64,000 nt of DNA from Micractinium sp. NFX-FRZ (lineage: Eukaryota > Chlorophyta > Trebouxiophyceae > Chlorellales > Chlorellaceae), in NCBI GenBank assembly GCA_029339195.1, contig JAPTJF010000167.1:1-64000 (forward strand), written 5' to 3'. The position numbers were made by a program, and so were the translations under genes. Below, piece after piece: positions 23,101-34,100 of the stretch (positions within the stretch are counted from its first letter, which is position 1; every line of letters starts with the position of its first letter). The notes under the pieces were generated by a model. That model had not been told where the DNA came from. It worked only from the letters and a program-made list of their open reading frames with translations, and ran no database searches.

Positions 23101-26020
23101 CCAACCTCCCAGTGCATCACACCACAGCACAGCGCAGCGCAGCGCAGCGCAGTGCAGTGCAGTAGTGCGGGAAATAAGACTGTGCAGGGCTGTGGTGAGC
23201 TAATGCTGGGACCACGCGTGATCCACTTGCTTCCCCACCTCTGCACTGCTGCCTCACCTCAGCAAGCCACCTGCCGCGACCAGCGCACACCCAGCTGGCC
23301 GCTAGTTAGCTTCCTTTCCCCCCGCCGCCCACCTAGCCTCCCAAGTCCAGGGGGCCCCGGCCCGCCCAGCCACCCCACCCGCCACACCTGAATGAGAGGC
23401 CACGTGAGACGTACAGCCCGTCCCCCTTGAGCTCCATGGACAGCATCTCCAGGAACGTGATGCCCCGCCGCTTCATCGAGTCCAGGAAGGCCTGTGGGGG
23501 TGGGGAAGCAGGGGGGCAGAGGGCCGGCAGGGGTATGGTGATGCTGGTAAGAAGAGGGCAGCTGCTCTGTGGATGGCAGGTGGGAGCGCAGGCGTGCCTG
23601 CCGCTGGCTGCCGCTATCACACGCAGCCGCACACGGTTCAGGGGGCGCACTGGGGGGCTCACCTGGAAGGAGGGGAAGGCGGCCCCGTCTCCCCAAAGCC
23701 CCAGGCGCTCCATGTAGGCCAGGTTGCCCACCTCTGCTTGTGGGGATTGTTGGGTGGGGTGGGGTGGGGTGGAGTGGGGCCGAGGGTGAATGGGGCGTGG
23801 TTAGGGCGCGCTTGTTTCAGCAGCTGGTGCTGCGCGCACGCAAGTACCAGTCCGTTGGGTGCTCGGTGGTGGGCAGCAGCGCCGCCCGCCAGGCCTGTGG
23901 CTGACCACCCCCGCCTCATGAGCCCGGCACCCACCCGAAACGCCGGTGGCGCTGCAGTAGACGAAGCGTGCCCTGGGCAGCAGGCGCTGCAGGTCCAGCA
24001 CGCATGTAGACACCTGCAACGTCAGGGCGGGGATCAAATGGGGCTGGCCAGAGGAAAGCAAGGCGAGATGGCAGGAAGGCGCTCCTGGTGCAAGGCAGCA
24101 TGATGACATCACATTGTGTATCAGATGAGCGGAAAGGCGCCGAGCCAGCCTCTCTGCTGCCCGGCTGCAGGCAGGCGCTGCCCGCCTGGCGCCAGCGGGG
24201 CACTCCTGAGATCCCCACTCACCTTGGTAGACTGCTTCTCCTTCCCAGGCACAAAGTTCTTGGCTGCAGTGGCAATCAAAAAGAGGAATTGGCAGGGCAG
24301 GGTCAGGTGCAGCGAAGGTGATGGGGCAGACAAATGCCACTGGAGCTGCACAACACCCCCAGCCGGGCGTGCCTTCCGCCCAGCCAGGTGCCCTAGCATG
24401 CGACCCACCCGCCCACCCACCCTTGTGGCACTCGTCCAGAATGATGGGCCCATCAAAGGAGGGGCCTCCCAGCCAGTCCACCAGCTGCTGCAGCCGGGTC
24501 TTGCCCTTGACGTTGCTAATCAGGGTGGAGTAGGTTCTGTGGGGACAGGTTGGGATGTGCAACATTGGACATGTGAAACAGTGAGGAGGTCGCCGCGGGG
24601 CTAACAGCCCCAGGCGGGGCAGGGCGGACTGAGGAGAGCCCACCGCTTGGTGCAGAGCAGGGCAGGCGCGACGGTACGCTACATGCTGGCAGGCAAGCAG
24701 GCAGGCAGACGGGCGGGCGGGGAGGGCGGCCTCACAGGAAGAGGCACCCCTCCTGGGGCGTCTTGTTGGTCTTGTCCAGCGCTTGGGCGTTCTGGATGAC
24801 CTGCACCCAGGGAAGCAAGGGGGGGACGATTGTGCTCAAGCAAAGGGCAACGAGTCAAATCTGCAGGGGGAAAATGCATCAGCAGAAGAAACAAGTCAGA
24901 CCTGCAGCCAGGGAAGCAAGGGTGTGGCACAAGGCACTGGTCACAGGCCGCGGCTACCAGGCAGGCAGGGGCAGCTGCCCCCCGCTCCCAGCATCATACA
25001 CCCGTGGTATGCCGGCCCTCGAAACCCACTGCTCCCTCCTCACACCTGCCCAGACCTGCGCCCCGCCACGTCAGCGTGTGGCTCGGCAGGTTGCACAGAC
25101 TGTTACTCCTCCGTGCCTACCTCCACCCACCAGTCACCACAATAAACCCACCTCAATGCCGCTCCCCAGATGGCGCAAAGCCCACTCCTCTGCGCCCACC
25201 TCTCCCCACCAACCAACCCACAACATGTGGCACTTCACCGAGTCGCCCACCCACCTCTACGTGGCTGCCCAGGTCGCGCAGGTCTCTCAGTGCGTCGGCA
25301 TACAGGTCTGTCGAGGTGGACAGCCACACGCTCTTGCGCCGCCCCCGCACATAGTTGTCCAGAATGATGCCGCTGATCTGCCGCCCCTTGCCCACCCCCG
25401 CGCCGTCGCCTGCGGCGCAGGAGGATGAAGCGAGGACGCACGAGTTGGGGGGAGCAGCAGAAGGCACACAATGGGTCAGGTTGATACCATCATATTGGAG
25501 CCCCCTGTCCACCCCCGTGCTGTCGCCTGCGGGGGAACGAGGGGCAGGGCGGGCGCAGCAGGGGCATGAACGCAGGCGCGCGGGCAGCAGACTGGCGGGA
25601 TCAGGATAGAACCTGGGTGCCTTGCGGCTCTGCTGGTGCGCTGGCCAGGCACCCGCCAACCTGCACAGTCCACCTGCGCCGCTCCCGCTCACCGATGAAG
25701 AAGCCGCAGCGCTCCCCCGAAGGCAGCCACGTCAGGTGTTTGGTGCAGGCGTACAGCACGCCCTCCAGCTGCAGGCAGCTCAGCTTGCCGGCACCCGCCA
25801 CGCCGCCCAGCGCGTCCCACAGAGGGTACGTCGTGGGTGGCAGCGCAATGGCGCTCAGGCTGGACGGCTCTGCAATGTCGCCTGGGTGCTCGTGGCCGTG
25901 CGCTGCCGCCGCAGAGTGGCACTTGTAGGTGGAGAACACTTCGCGAGAGAGCTCCTCAGACACGGTTTCCACAAACTCCCCAGCGTCGCCGCCCGCCGCC
26001 GCAACCGCTGCGGTGGCCAT
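14186..26020 (-). CDS. Strawberry notch / FORGETTER1-type helicase with C-terminal PIP-like box and UBA
   Basis: Nuclear SF2-like ATPase and transcription/chromatin co-regulator, 1300 residues in 29 exons. Exon ends in order: 26020-25693, 25409-25255, 24800-24736, 24536-24421, 24263-24223, 24013-23935, 23733-23663, 23491-23388, 22994-22879, 22488-22354, 21967-21634, 21461-21410, 21129-21067, 20775-20674, 20062-19942, 19480-19394, 19157-19010, 18737-18625, 18343-18172, 17862-17796, 17676-17572, 17393-17282, 17045-16923, 16634-16575, 16291-16197, 16031-15958, 15596-15493, 15152-15042, 14835-14186. Walker [11 protein letters not shown] about 110-119, DECH about 217, motif [10 protein letters not shown] about 633-640, then family blocks [10 protein letters not shown] and [16 protein letters not shown]. 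Residues about 1100-1112 read [13 protein letters not shown]; the last 40 form a UBA. The donor at 15957 is weak and the donor at 17571 is GC. An upstream in-frame ATG exists at 26068. Confidence 0.9.
15343..15440. repeat. Three decayed copies of an SBNO exon 3' edge
   Basis: CCCACCAATG-type sequences at about 15345, 15377 and 15412 resemble the donor junction of exon 15596-15493. The best copy (about 15411-15440) shares CCACC-ATG-GCGGCAGG-GCCGTC with the true junction at 15489-15516. All lie in the following intron. Confidence 0.6.
15678..15722. repeat. Decayed copy of the 5' edge of SBNO exon 15596-15493
   Basis: The true junction at 15580-15622 and this intronic stretch share GCGCCAGC...GCCAGGCTGCAGAGG and the following GCAGGGAA word, so the copy covers exon edge, acceptor and upstream intron. 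Confidence 0.65.
17472..17518. repeat. Decayed copy of the 5' edge of SBNO exon 17393-17282
   Basis: Both this stretch and the true junction (17376-17425) contain CCACAGCTCCT followed by a purine-rich segment ending GGCAGTAC at the same distance, so exon edge, acceptor and intron were copied together. Confidence 0.65.
18416..18468. repeat. Decayed copy of the 5' edge of SBNO exon 18343-18172
   Basis: The copy keeps GCCCTGCACCA, a GTGGTG core and GTCGGCTGC from the true exon edge at 18299-18347. Translated, [16 protein letters not shown] parallels the real [16 protein letters not shown]. Confidence 0.7.
19533..19555. repeat. Copy of the 5' edge of SBNO exon 19480-19394
   Basis: GGATGGCCTTGTCGGCTG here against GGATGGCCTTGTCCGCTG at the real acceptor (19466-19483). 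The reverse complement keeps an acceptor-like TACAG before CCGACAAGGCCATCC. Confidence 0.7.
19859..19900. repeat. Copy of the 3' edge of SBNO exon 20062-19942
   Basis: CCCGACCAGGGCAGTTCAAT and the following CATGCGCCGCC repeat the true junction at 19941-19982 with few changes. The copy still encodes [12 protein letters not shown] followed by a GGTGA donor-like word. Confidence 0.8.
20171..20310. repeat. Two decayed copies of the 5' edge of SBNO exon 20062-19942
   Basis: Copies at about 20171-20222 and 20271-20310 repeat parts of the exon edge at 20011-20066. The first keeps GCAAGAGCTGGTCGGCAT; the second keeps GTGGAGGCGGCA. One has gained an in-frame stop, so neither is a working exon in this frame. 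Confidence 0.6.
20451..20620. repeat. Two copies of the 3' edge of SBNO exon 20775-20674
   Basis: Copies at 20451-20498 and 20551-20617 repeat the true junction at 20671-20735, including CACATCCA and GATGTTCAAGCTGTCCAT. The nearer copy still encodes [15 protein letters not shown] with a donor-like GTGCGG, close to the real [14 protein letters not shown]. Confidence 0.85.
25478..25536. repeat. Copy of the Walker-A exon 5' edge of SBNO
   Basis: This intronic stretch repeats the acceptor and first about 50 bases of exon 25409-25255. The copy encodes [10 protein letters not shown] where the real exon encodes [10 protein letters not shown], so the Walker lysine is lost. Confidence 0.8.
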
Positions 26021-26861
26021 GCCTCGGTGCTGACCGGCCCTGCAGTTAGACGATGGAATAACCGGCATGGCAAGGTGTAGAGTTTGGATTGTATTCATTA
26101 TGAGCTGGCTGGTGTGATGCAACAAGGTGGGAGGAAGCCGAGGCAACGGAGTGCCATGTGACTGCAAGGGCGACAGCACCGGTTGCAGGCAGCGGCGGCA
26201 GGCGCCCCTCACAGGCGGCTGCTGCTGCCCTTGACTAGGATGATCTGATGTTCTGTGATTCGCCGACTAGTGTCTGTAGTGCGCCAAGGGACCGCACGCA
26301 GCCCGACTAGGGCCTCACGCCTTGCTCGACAAGAGCACTGCTGCCAGCGCCCTACCTGATGCGTCTCAGCACTTCCAGGGACCCTCCACCACGCGATAGG
26401 TGATTGCACAGCCGATGAGACGCCCCGCCAGAGGTTGCCGAACTTTGGAACTCGCGCTCTCAGCTTCACAGGCTGCGACAAGTGATCCCGGCAGCTATGA
26501 GGTGGCTCACGAGCCAATGGTGTCTGCGAATCTGCCTGCGAAGCTATCAGGTCCCGCACTCAAGCGCCGCCGCCGCCAGCGCCGCCTTGCTTGGCGGCAG
26601 CATGCAGAGCGGCCGACATGAGAGCTGTGCAAGCGGAACCCACTGTTGCTTTACATGGAATTAATAATTCATTGGAAGTAATAATCTCCGACAGTCAAAC
26701 TAAACGGTGCTCATAAAAGCGGCCAGCTAGCGCGCCGCATCTGCCCGCTGGTCACACGAGCGGTGCTCCGGTGCGTACAGTCGCACAGCAATCCGCTCAA
26801 GATCCTCCGAAAAAGGTGCATGCGCTGCCAAAAGCAGAAGAGAAGCACAGGTCAGCCCCGC
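26021..26861. other. SBNO promoter region and GEX1 3' flank
   Basis: An 840-bp gap between tandem minus-strand genes. It holds the SBNO 5' region (a possible 5'-UTR intron acceptor, CTAACTGCAG on the minus strand, lies near 26040) and the GEX1 3' UTR. A distinctly AT-rich patch occurs at 26650-26700. I see no coding sequence. Confidence 0.6.
26651..26655 (-). terminator. TGTAA polyadenylation signal (GEX1)
   Basis: TTACA on the + strand, 207 nt past the GEX1 stop and inside the AT-rich patch, is a good chlorophyte poly(A) word in the right orientation. Confidence 0.65.
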
Positions 26862-29800
26862 TTAGCTTCGCCGTGCCCGCTTGGGCGCAGCTGCAGGCAC
26901 CACCGCCAGCGCCGTGCCAGGATCGGCTGCTCCACGGCGGGTGCGCTTGCCAAGGCGGCTGCCGCCGTCAACCTCCATGCCTGCGGGCACCTCCTCAGAT
27001 GCACTGCTGCGCCGCCGGCTGGCACCCGCTTGCCGCTTGCCTGCACCGCCGCTAGGGGCGGCAGTCTCTGTGGCATCGGTGGCCGTGCGCTTGCGCCCTG
27101 CTGGCGCCGCTGGCGCCCGGCGCTGCGGCGCTGAGCTGGGGCGAGCTGGCGGTGCGGCGGCGGCACTAGGCCTGCCGCGCTCCTTCGCTGCTGGTGTAGA
27201 CAGCGCTGCTGCTGCTCCCGCCGGCGGTTGCTGCTGCCGCCTGCCAGGATGAGCTGCTGCCGCCTTCATGCTGTGCTGCTCCTGATCCTCGCTCGCCATC
27301 CCCACCCCTGCAACCTCCGCGTCCTCACTCCACTCCTCTGGCACAGGCGGCAGCCGCCGGCCGCCCCGACTGCCCACCCCTGCGCCGCCCAGAGCAATCA
27401 GCTGGCCGGCCCCGGCAGCATGTGCCCCCACCTCCGCATGCGGCAGATGTGCTACCGGCGCACCGCTGCCGACAGCTGCCGCTGCATCCCCGGCCCCTTG
27501 CTTTTTGACAGCGTCGCCCCGCATGTCGTAGCCGCCATTGCTGGCGCCGCCCCCGGCGCCGCCCAGCAGCGCTGCCAGCTCAATCCTGTGCCTGTTAACC
27601 AGGGCAACGTACTCGTCGTGCCGCCGCTGCTGGTCCTCCTCCAGCTTGCGCAGCAGCCTGAGGAGAAAGAGAGGTGCACACATGGGATGCCAGGGAGGCG
27701 GGGATGAGAGAAGCTGAGCAGATGGGGGGTCTGCTGTGGCGCTCAACCTCCGGCATGCCCAGGCAGGGCTGTCCCCTTGCGCATCCTCCAGCTCCTGATC
27801 CCCAAGGCACCACATCACAGCATGAGGAAGCACCCACCTGTAGCCCTCCCGCTCGTAGTCACGATAGGAGAGCGCAGAGTAGACGAGGATGGCGGCACCC
27901 AGCGCCACCGCCACCCGCCGCACCGCCCATCTGAAGCTGAACTGCCACATGGCGGCGCCAGTAGCGGAGGCAGCGCCAGCAGGGGCGGGCCCCAAGGGCA
28001 GCCAGCGCAGCAGGGGCGGCACCGGCAGGCTCAGGACCACCTGCAGGCCAGGAGGGAGGGGCGGGCATTTGCATGATGCAAGCCGGCTGGGGCCGCTTGT
28101 CCCTCTTATTATTGCTGCCATCGCCAGCTGCCAGGAGCTGCGCACGGCTGCACCTGTCAACGAGCAGGCGGCTTTCCGGTATCGTCCCACCCACCCACCC
28201 ACCCGTCAGAACACACGCACCTCGTTGCCCTCCCCCACGTCCATCCACATGTGCAGGCGGTCCAGCAGGATGCGCTCGCCCAGCAGGCTGACACCCAGCA
28301 GCGCCAGCACCGGCACCTTGGCCTGCAGGCAGGGGCAGGGCAAGGCAAGCAAGGCACTACATTGCTGCTGGGGTTGACGACAGTTCAATACTGTCCTTGC
28401 TCCTCTCCTAGCCCCCCTGCCATGCCAATCTACCTCTCAAGCAAGGACGGGTGGTCTGCGCAGTAACCGGCTGGCCCCAGATGAGCCTCACACAGCCACA
28501 GCAAAGCCCCCGCGCTTGCCCACTCGCCCTGGCGGTGGCGGGGGAGACGCCGGCGGCCAGGGCGGCCAGGGCGCCAGCAGCATAGAAGGCCACGTCCTCC
28601 AGGGAGTACGACTTGCCCAGCAGGCGCATCAGCACTGCAGGCCGGGGAGGGCGGGAGCCGATGGGTGAAGTGCGCAGATGGGGGGCCGGCAGCTGGGAGG
28701 GAAGCTCTTCCGTAGGCACCATCTGTCTGGCTGCCAGACTGGCGATCAATAGTGAAGCACCCAAGCGTGCCCCTCTCTCTGCCACCAAGCCGCGCCAATC
28801 AGCACCGCTCTGAGCAATCATGCATGCTTCAACCTGAGCGCTGCTGGTAGCCTTCAACAGCGCCGCAGCCCTGCTTGCACGCCCCGCCCAACACAGTAGG
28901 CCCGCACCGGAGTCTGAGCGCTGCTGGTAGCCAATCACCACGTCCACCGCGTTGCGGATGCCCGCGCTGCTGTCCGTCAGCGCGCCCAGCTCTCCCGCCA
29001 GCGCGCGCTGCGCCTCTGCCTGCCTGGCAGAGGCCGCTGCCAGCTCAGCAGCGCGCCCCTCCACCACGTCAAACAGCCCGGCCAAGTGGCCCTTTGCTTC
29101 AGCCACCTGCTGCAGCACGGTGGCTTGCCCCTCCTCCAGGGCAGCCTGCCGCTGCAGCGCCTGATCCTGCACGGCAGGGCGGGGCGGGGAAGGTGGCAGC
29201 GGGGCAGGGTGGCGTGAAGGTGTGTGTGAGCGAGGGCTGAGCACTGCTTACAGAGCTGGGCTGGGGGGGAACAGGGCCAGCTTGAGCATGCTGCTTGCGC
29301 GCAAGCGCACTGCAAGGCAGGGCGGGCTCCGGGAAACGCCCCCCTGCTCCAGCACACCCCAGCACCCACCTGCAACTCCAGGCCCTGCTGCTGCTTGGCA
29401 TCCAGGCTCATGTAGTAGGCCAGTGATTCAGCCCGCATCCTCTTTGCCAGCTTCAGCTGCTCCTGTGGGGCAGGAAGATTGGGGCAGGGAATTGGCATAG
29501 GTTGGCAGTGTGGGGAGGAAACACCAAGCATGCTCTGCAAGCCAAGCCCGGTCGTGTGGCAGCCGTGCAATAGATCCCCAGAGAGCTGTGATGCGCACGC
29601 CCAAGGTGCTGGGCATTCATTGCACGCATGCTCCATGCTGCACCATTTCGCCACCTCCGCCCCAATTCTCGCCGATCACCTCACCTCCTCCAGTTCGCCA
29701 TGCTGGCGCAGCAGGCCCAGCGCGGACTCTGCCTTCTTCCCCAGCTCCGCCGTGTCCTTGCTCAGAGCAGCGCTCCTTTTGGCCGCTTCTGCCAGCTCCT

Positions 29801-30748
29801 CGCGTGCGTAGCCCGCCCCCTCAGCCAGCCGGTTCAGCATGTTCTCCGTGTACTTCTCGAAGTTCTGGTTCTGGATGAACAGGCACATGCTGCACCAGAA
29901 GGCACGAGGCAGCATTAGGGCCAAAAAAAAGTGCGGGCACAGGGGCGGGCTGAGAAGAGGGCAGCACGGCTAGCTTGCCAGACAGTTCCTGTTTATGACG
30001 GATCCCACCTGTCAGCGTGCGTCAAGAACTCCACAAAGAGGGAGTGGGCTCGATCTGACAGTGCATCAGTGCACTCCTTGAGGCTCTGCCGGCGGTGGCA
30101 GGGGTAGGTGGAGCTGCCCTGCGTCGCCAGCTGGCAGTTCATGAGCCTGCAGGGGGCACATAGGCAGTGTGAAATGCGCAAGCCTCCCCCATAAGAGATA
30201 TCAAGCTGCGCACCTTCTGTGGACATTTCATTGGCTTTCGGCAATCAGCAAACACTTGCCGCTAGCGCTGCACTCGCCCACAGGAGCCTCTCTCACCGCA
30301 GCGCCAGGCGCGTCTTGTCCTCCTGCTCCATGCGCCGGCAGTCGGCGGTGAGCTCGCCCACCGCTTGCGAGAAGCAGTTGGTGCCGAACACTCGGTCCAG
30401 GAAGCCCTCATCACTGGCCTGCTCCTCCAGCCTCTCCATCCGACCTGCGACCAACACACAGGGTGGCGGGTGGCAAGAGCGGGTCCAGCTGGGGTGCCTC
30501 CTTGTCTGGTGGAAGCGCAATGGCTGTCTGCACAGTCCTCCCAACAGAGTGCATGTTTGATGCAGCTAGCACACCATAGCCAGGCATCACCGTGGCGCAC
30601 CTTTGCCCTCCCGCACATGGCTGGCGGGGACAACGGCAAAGCGGGGTGCTGGGGGAGCCGAGAAGCCCCACGCCGTGGCGCCGCTCACTGCAGCTGCGAG
30701 CAGCAGCAGCAGCTGTACCAACAGGGCTGACTGCTGAGTGCGAGGCAT
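26862..30748 (-). CDS. GEX1: Nuclear-fusion (karyogamy) protein, KAR5/Brambleberry/GEX1 family
   Basis: Nuclear-envelope protein needed for gamete nuclear fusion in yeast, plants and Chlamydomonas. 732 residues; exons 30748-30601, 30444-30297, 30146-30009, 29889-29685, 29462-29370, 29166-28908, 28634-28528, 28322-28221, 28040-27838, 27657-26862 (TAA); all phases close. Seen: a signal peptide (ALLVQLLLLLAAAVSG), a cysteine-bearing N-terminal domain with LKECTDALSDRAHSLFVEFL and CLFIQNQNFEKYTENML, a long coiled coil (about 150-330), three or four hydrophobic segments (about 335-460), then a charged Ala/Pro/Arg tail with GKRTRR and PKRARRS. This layout is diagnostic for the family. Intron 7 has a GC donor (AGG|GCGAGT). 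The gene is divergent from INCENP. Confidence 0.87.
28828..28858. repeat. Copy of the 3' edge of GEX1 exon 29166-28908
   Basis: TGAGCGCTGCTGGTAGCC occurs both here and at the true exon end (28914-28931), 82 bases apart, and the flanks diverge. The copy lies in the following intron. Confidence 0.8.
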
Positions 30749-31142
30749 AGCCGCTGCTTGCGGAGTGGCACGGGAGCTGAGAGGCGAGCGGGCAGCGCAG
30801 CCCCCAAGGGAGGGCCGAGGTGAGGAGCCCCGGAGGGCTTCGTAGCCTCGCGTTGATCAAGGGGTGTGATCCGAGGTGAATGCGGGGCGCCAAGGTGCCT
30901 GCCGCGGACAGGGTGACTGCCCACCGAGCATGGAGCCCAGCACACGACGCAGGGCGGGTGAATCAAATGGTCCGCCCCACCTGCTCGCTTACGGCGGTCA
31001 GCAGGGAGTCCCGCTGCCAGGAGCGCGGGTGGCGGCTTCAAACGGCTCACGGCGCGGCGAGACAGCCGGCGTCAGGTTTTCGCGCTGCGGCCTCAGCGGG
31101 CATCGAAGCCCTTTGGAGCGTGCTCTTGAGCGTGCGGCAAAC
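30749..31142. promoter_or_regulatory. Bidirectional GEX1-INCENP promoter
   Basis: Only 394 bp separate the two start codons. On the + strand AACGGCT (31041-31047), the core of MSA elements bound by MYB3R factors at G2/M, and TTTCGCGC (31078-31085), a match to the E2F consensus TTTSSCGC, lie about 100 and 60 nt upstream of the INCENP ATG. INCENP is a G2/M gene elsewhere, so both words make sense; binding is inferred. Several near-palindromic GC-rich words and no TATA box are seen. Confidence 0.55.
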
Positions 31143-34100
31143 ATGAGCAACAATCTGAACAGCGTGTTGGAGCGCCTGCGGGCGTTTGGCGATGGCAAGC
31201 TGGCGGAGCTGGAGGCCCGGGCGGAGGAGCACCGCGGCTGGCTGCGATCCGCTGTGGAGGAGGTGGCGCAGCAGGTGGCCGCGCTGGTGCCCGCCTCCAA
31301 GCGGCAGCGCCTGGAGGGCAGCGCCGCGCTGGCGACGGCGGCGGCGGCCGACGCAGCGGAGGAGCAACAGGTGGGAGGTGCTCGCCGAGGGGTGCATGCC
31401 CAGCCTGCATGGCGTTTGGTGAACTGCGATATGTGATTCGGGGTTGGTTGGCGGGCTAGTTCTTGGTGCTGATGAGCGGCCTGTGACAACCCTGCCCGGA
31501 TCTGCCCTTTGCAGGCCGCCGAGCAGCCGCGGGGCAGAAAGGGGCGTAGCAGAGGCTCAGCAGAGGAGGCGCCTTCTGAGGCAGCACCCACAGCTGAGCC
31601 GGACGCAGCAGATCCAGCAGAGAAAACCACCAAGCCAGCGCCGCGTGGCCGGCGGGGCAAGCAGCAGCAGGCGGCGCCAGCGGTTGAGCCAACTGTTGCG
31701 GATGAGCGTGCAGGTGTGCTGGCTGCCAGCTGCCTAGATGTTTCAGCTGCCTGGCTGTTTCACTGGGTTTGGTCTGCTTGTTTGCATTGCTCGCATGATT
31801 GCCAGCCTGCATTTGAGCCCCACCCTTCCTCCAAGTGTGCCCCGCTGTCACTGCTTGATGCAGAGGAGCCCGCGGCAGCGCAGCTTGCCAAGCCAGCACC
31901 TCGCGCCAGCCGGCGCGGCCAGAAGCAGCAGCAGCAGCAAGACGTGGAGGCGCCCGCAGCAGATGATGAGAAGGCAGCACCGGCAGGTAGGGAGTTGTCT
32001 GCAACCAAGCCAGCAGGGCAGGTGCAGTGGGGCACCCGCCAATTCGAGTACTGTTTGTGCTGTTGACTGATTGAGCTGTTGACTGGCATGGGCAGCCTCT
32101 CCTGCCGTTGGACAGCTTGGCTCCCGCGCCCCCACTCAGTGCACGCGCTGACATGTTGCATGCTTCACCTGGCCTGGCCCACCTCCTGTAGAGCCAGAGC
32201 CAGCGCCAGCTGTGGAGGAGCCAGCCAAACCAGCGGCGCGGGGCAGGCGTGGACGGAAGCAGCAGCCGCCCCCGCCTGAAGAGGCACCGCCCGCGGTTGA
32301 GGATGCAGAGGAGCCGGCAGCGGACGCGCCTGCCGGTGAGCTGGCTACATGCCTGCCGCTGCCCGCCCGTGCAACCTGTGGCGGTTGCGTTAGCTGGGCC
32401 AAGCGTCTGCCAGGAGGCTGCTTTTGCCGTCTGGGTAGGCCGGACTGCCTGTTATTGAGCAAGCAAAGAACTTGTCCCTTCCCCCTGCCCCTTGCTGCAG
32501 AACCTGAGCCCGTGTCAGCACCTGAGGATCCGGCCAAGCCAGCGCTTCGTGGCCACCGGGGCAAGCAGCAGCAGCAGCAGCAGCACGAGGCGCCTACGGC
32601 TGAGGTGCCGGCGGCTCGTAGCACCCGCACCCGCCGCGGCCAGGCGTCAGAGCGAGTGGCATCTGAGGAGCCATCTGCAGCCAGCGTGGAGCCAGAGAGT
32701 GTGGCTGGCACGGCCACTGGCCGCACAACTCGGAGCCGCCGCGGCGTGCGTGCTGCAGCATCAGCTGAGCCTGAGGAAGCACCGGCAGCTGCAGCGCCGC
32801 CTGCGTCTGCCGCAAGCCGCGGCCGGCGGGGAGCGCAGACGCAGGCAGCCAGTGCCAAGCAAGCAGAAGAGCCAGAGGCAGCTGCAGCACCCAGCGAGGA
32901 GCTGGCGGCAGACCAGCAGCAGCAGCAGCAGCCAGAAGGCAACGCAGACGAGGCGGCAGCAGCTGTGGAGGAGCAGCAGCAGGCAGAGGCGGAGGAGCAG
33001 CCAGCCAAGAAGGGCCGGGGCCGCAAGGCTGCCACAGCCGCTGGCCGGGGCAAGGCCGCTGCCGGGCGCAAACGCAAGAATGAGGAGCAGGAAGAGGCTT
33101 CAGCACAGCCGGCAAGCAGCCGGCAGACCTCCACCCATGGCAAGGCGGCGGCAGTGGCAGCAGAGGAACCAGAAGCAGAGGCTGAGGTGGCGTCAGCGCT
33201 GCCAGAGGAGGAGGCGTCAGCGCTGCCGGAGGAGGCAGCTGCTCCCGCAGCAGGTGATGCCGCCTTGGAAGCGCTGGCTGTCAGCCCAGAGCAGCTGAAG
33301 CAGTCACCGTCAGCGGCGGCAGCTGAGCCGGAGGCAGCAGAGGCACCCATGGATGCCAGCGAGCCCATGGAGGAGGATGTGGCAGCTGCAGCTGACGCCC
33401 CCAGCCCCGCAGCAGAGCAGGAGACAGCAGCAACGGCAGCGGCACCGTCAGCAGATGCTGACATGGCAGAGGCGACAGCGTCCCCTGTGGCGGCTAGCCC
33501 CGCAGCTGCTGTGGCTGCTTACGTGCCGGATGCGGGCCAGGCAGCAGCGGTGGAGGAGCAGCCAGAGGCACCAGCGGCTGAGGAGCAGCAGCTTGAGCAG
33601 GAGCAGCCCCGCGCGCGGCCATCGTCAGCAGGCTATCAGACTGCCGGCTCTATTCCTGGAGAGGCTGCAGAGGAGGGCAGCCCTGCTGTCATGGTGGCAG
33701 CTGCCCAGCAGCAGGCTGAGGAGCAGCTGCCGGCAGCGGAGGAGGAGGAGGAGGAGGAGGCGGTGCCCAACAGCGCCGCTGCTGACATGGAGGCAGATGT
33801 GCAGCAGCACAATGATGTCGAGATGGAGCAGCCGGAGCAGGAGGAGGCAGAGGGCGCAACAGGGGATAGCAAGGCAGCTGAGGAGGAGGAGGAGGAGGAG
33901 GAGCAAGAAGAAGAGGAGCCCGCAGAGGAGCAGCAGCAGCAGCAGAAGCCTGCCCCTGGCGGCGGCGGTGGCGGCATTGCCTCCAACCTGGTTGCCTCCA
34001 TCCGCTCCTTCCTGCCCATGTCCAAGCCTGCTCCACTGGCCCCCGCTGCTGGCACCAAGAAGCCTCCGCAGAAGGTGTGCAGTGTGGGGAATGCCTGCTG

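Noticed and set aside
25490..25692. A second nucleotide-binding exon in SBNO
   Set aside because: The frame is open, but the Walker lysine and the following conserved residues are changed and the phase into the real exon would duplicate the motif. It is a relic copy.
32136..33464. A 442-codon open frame antisense to INCENP, Ser/Ala/Gly-rich
   Set aside because: It mirrors the Ala/Glu/Gln-rich INCENP exon. It has no family similarity and is expected from codon bias in GC-rich DNA.
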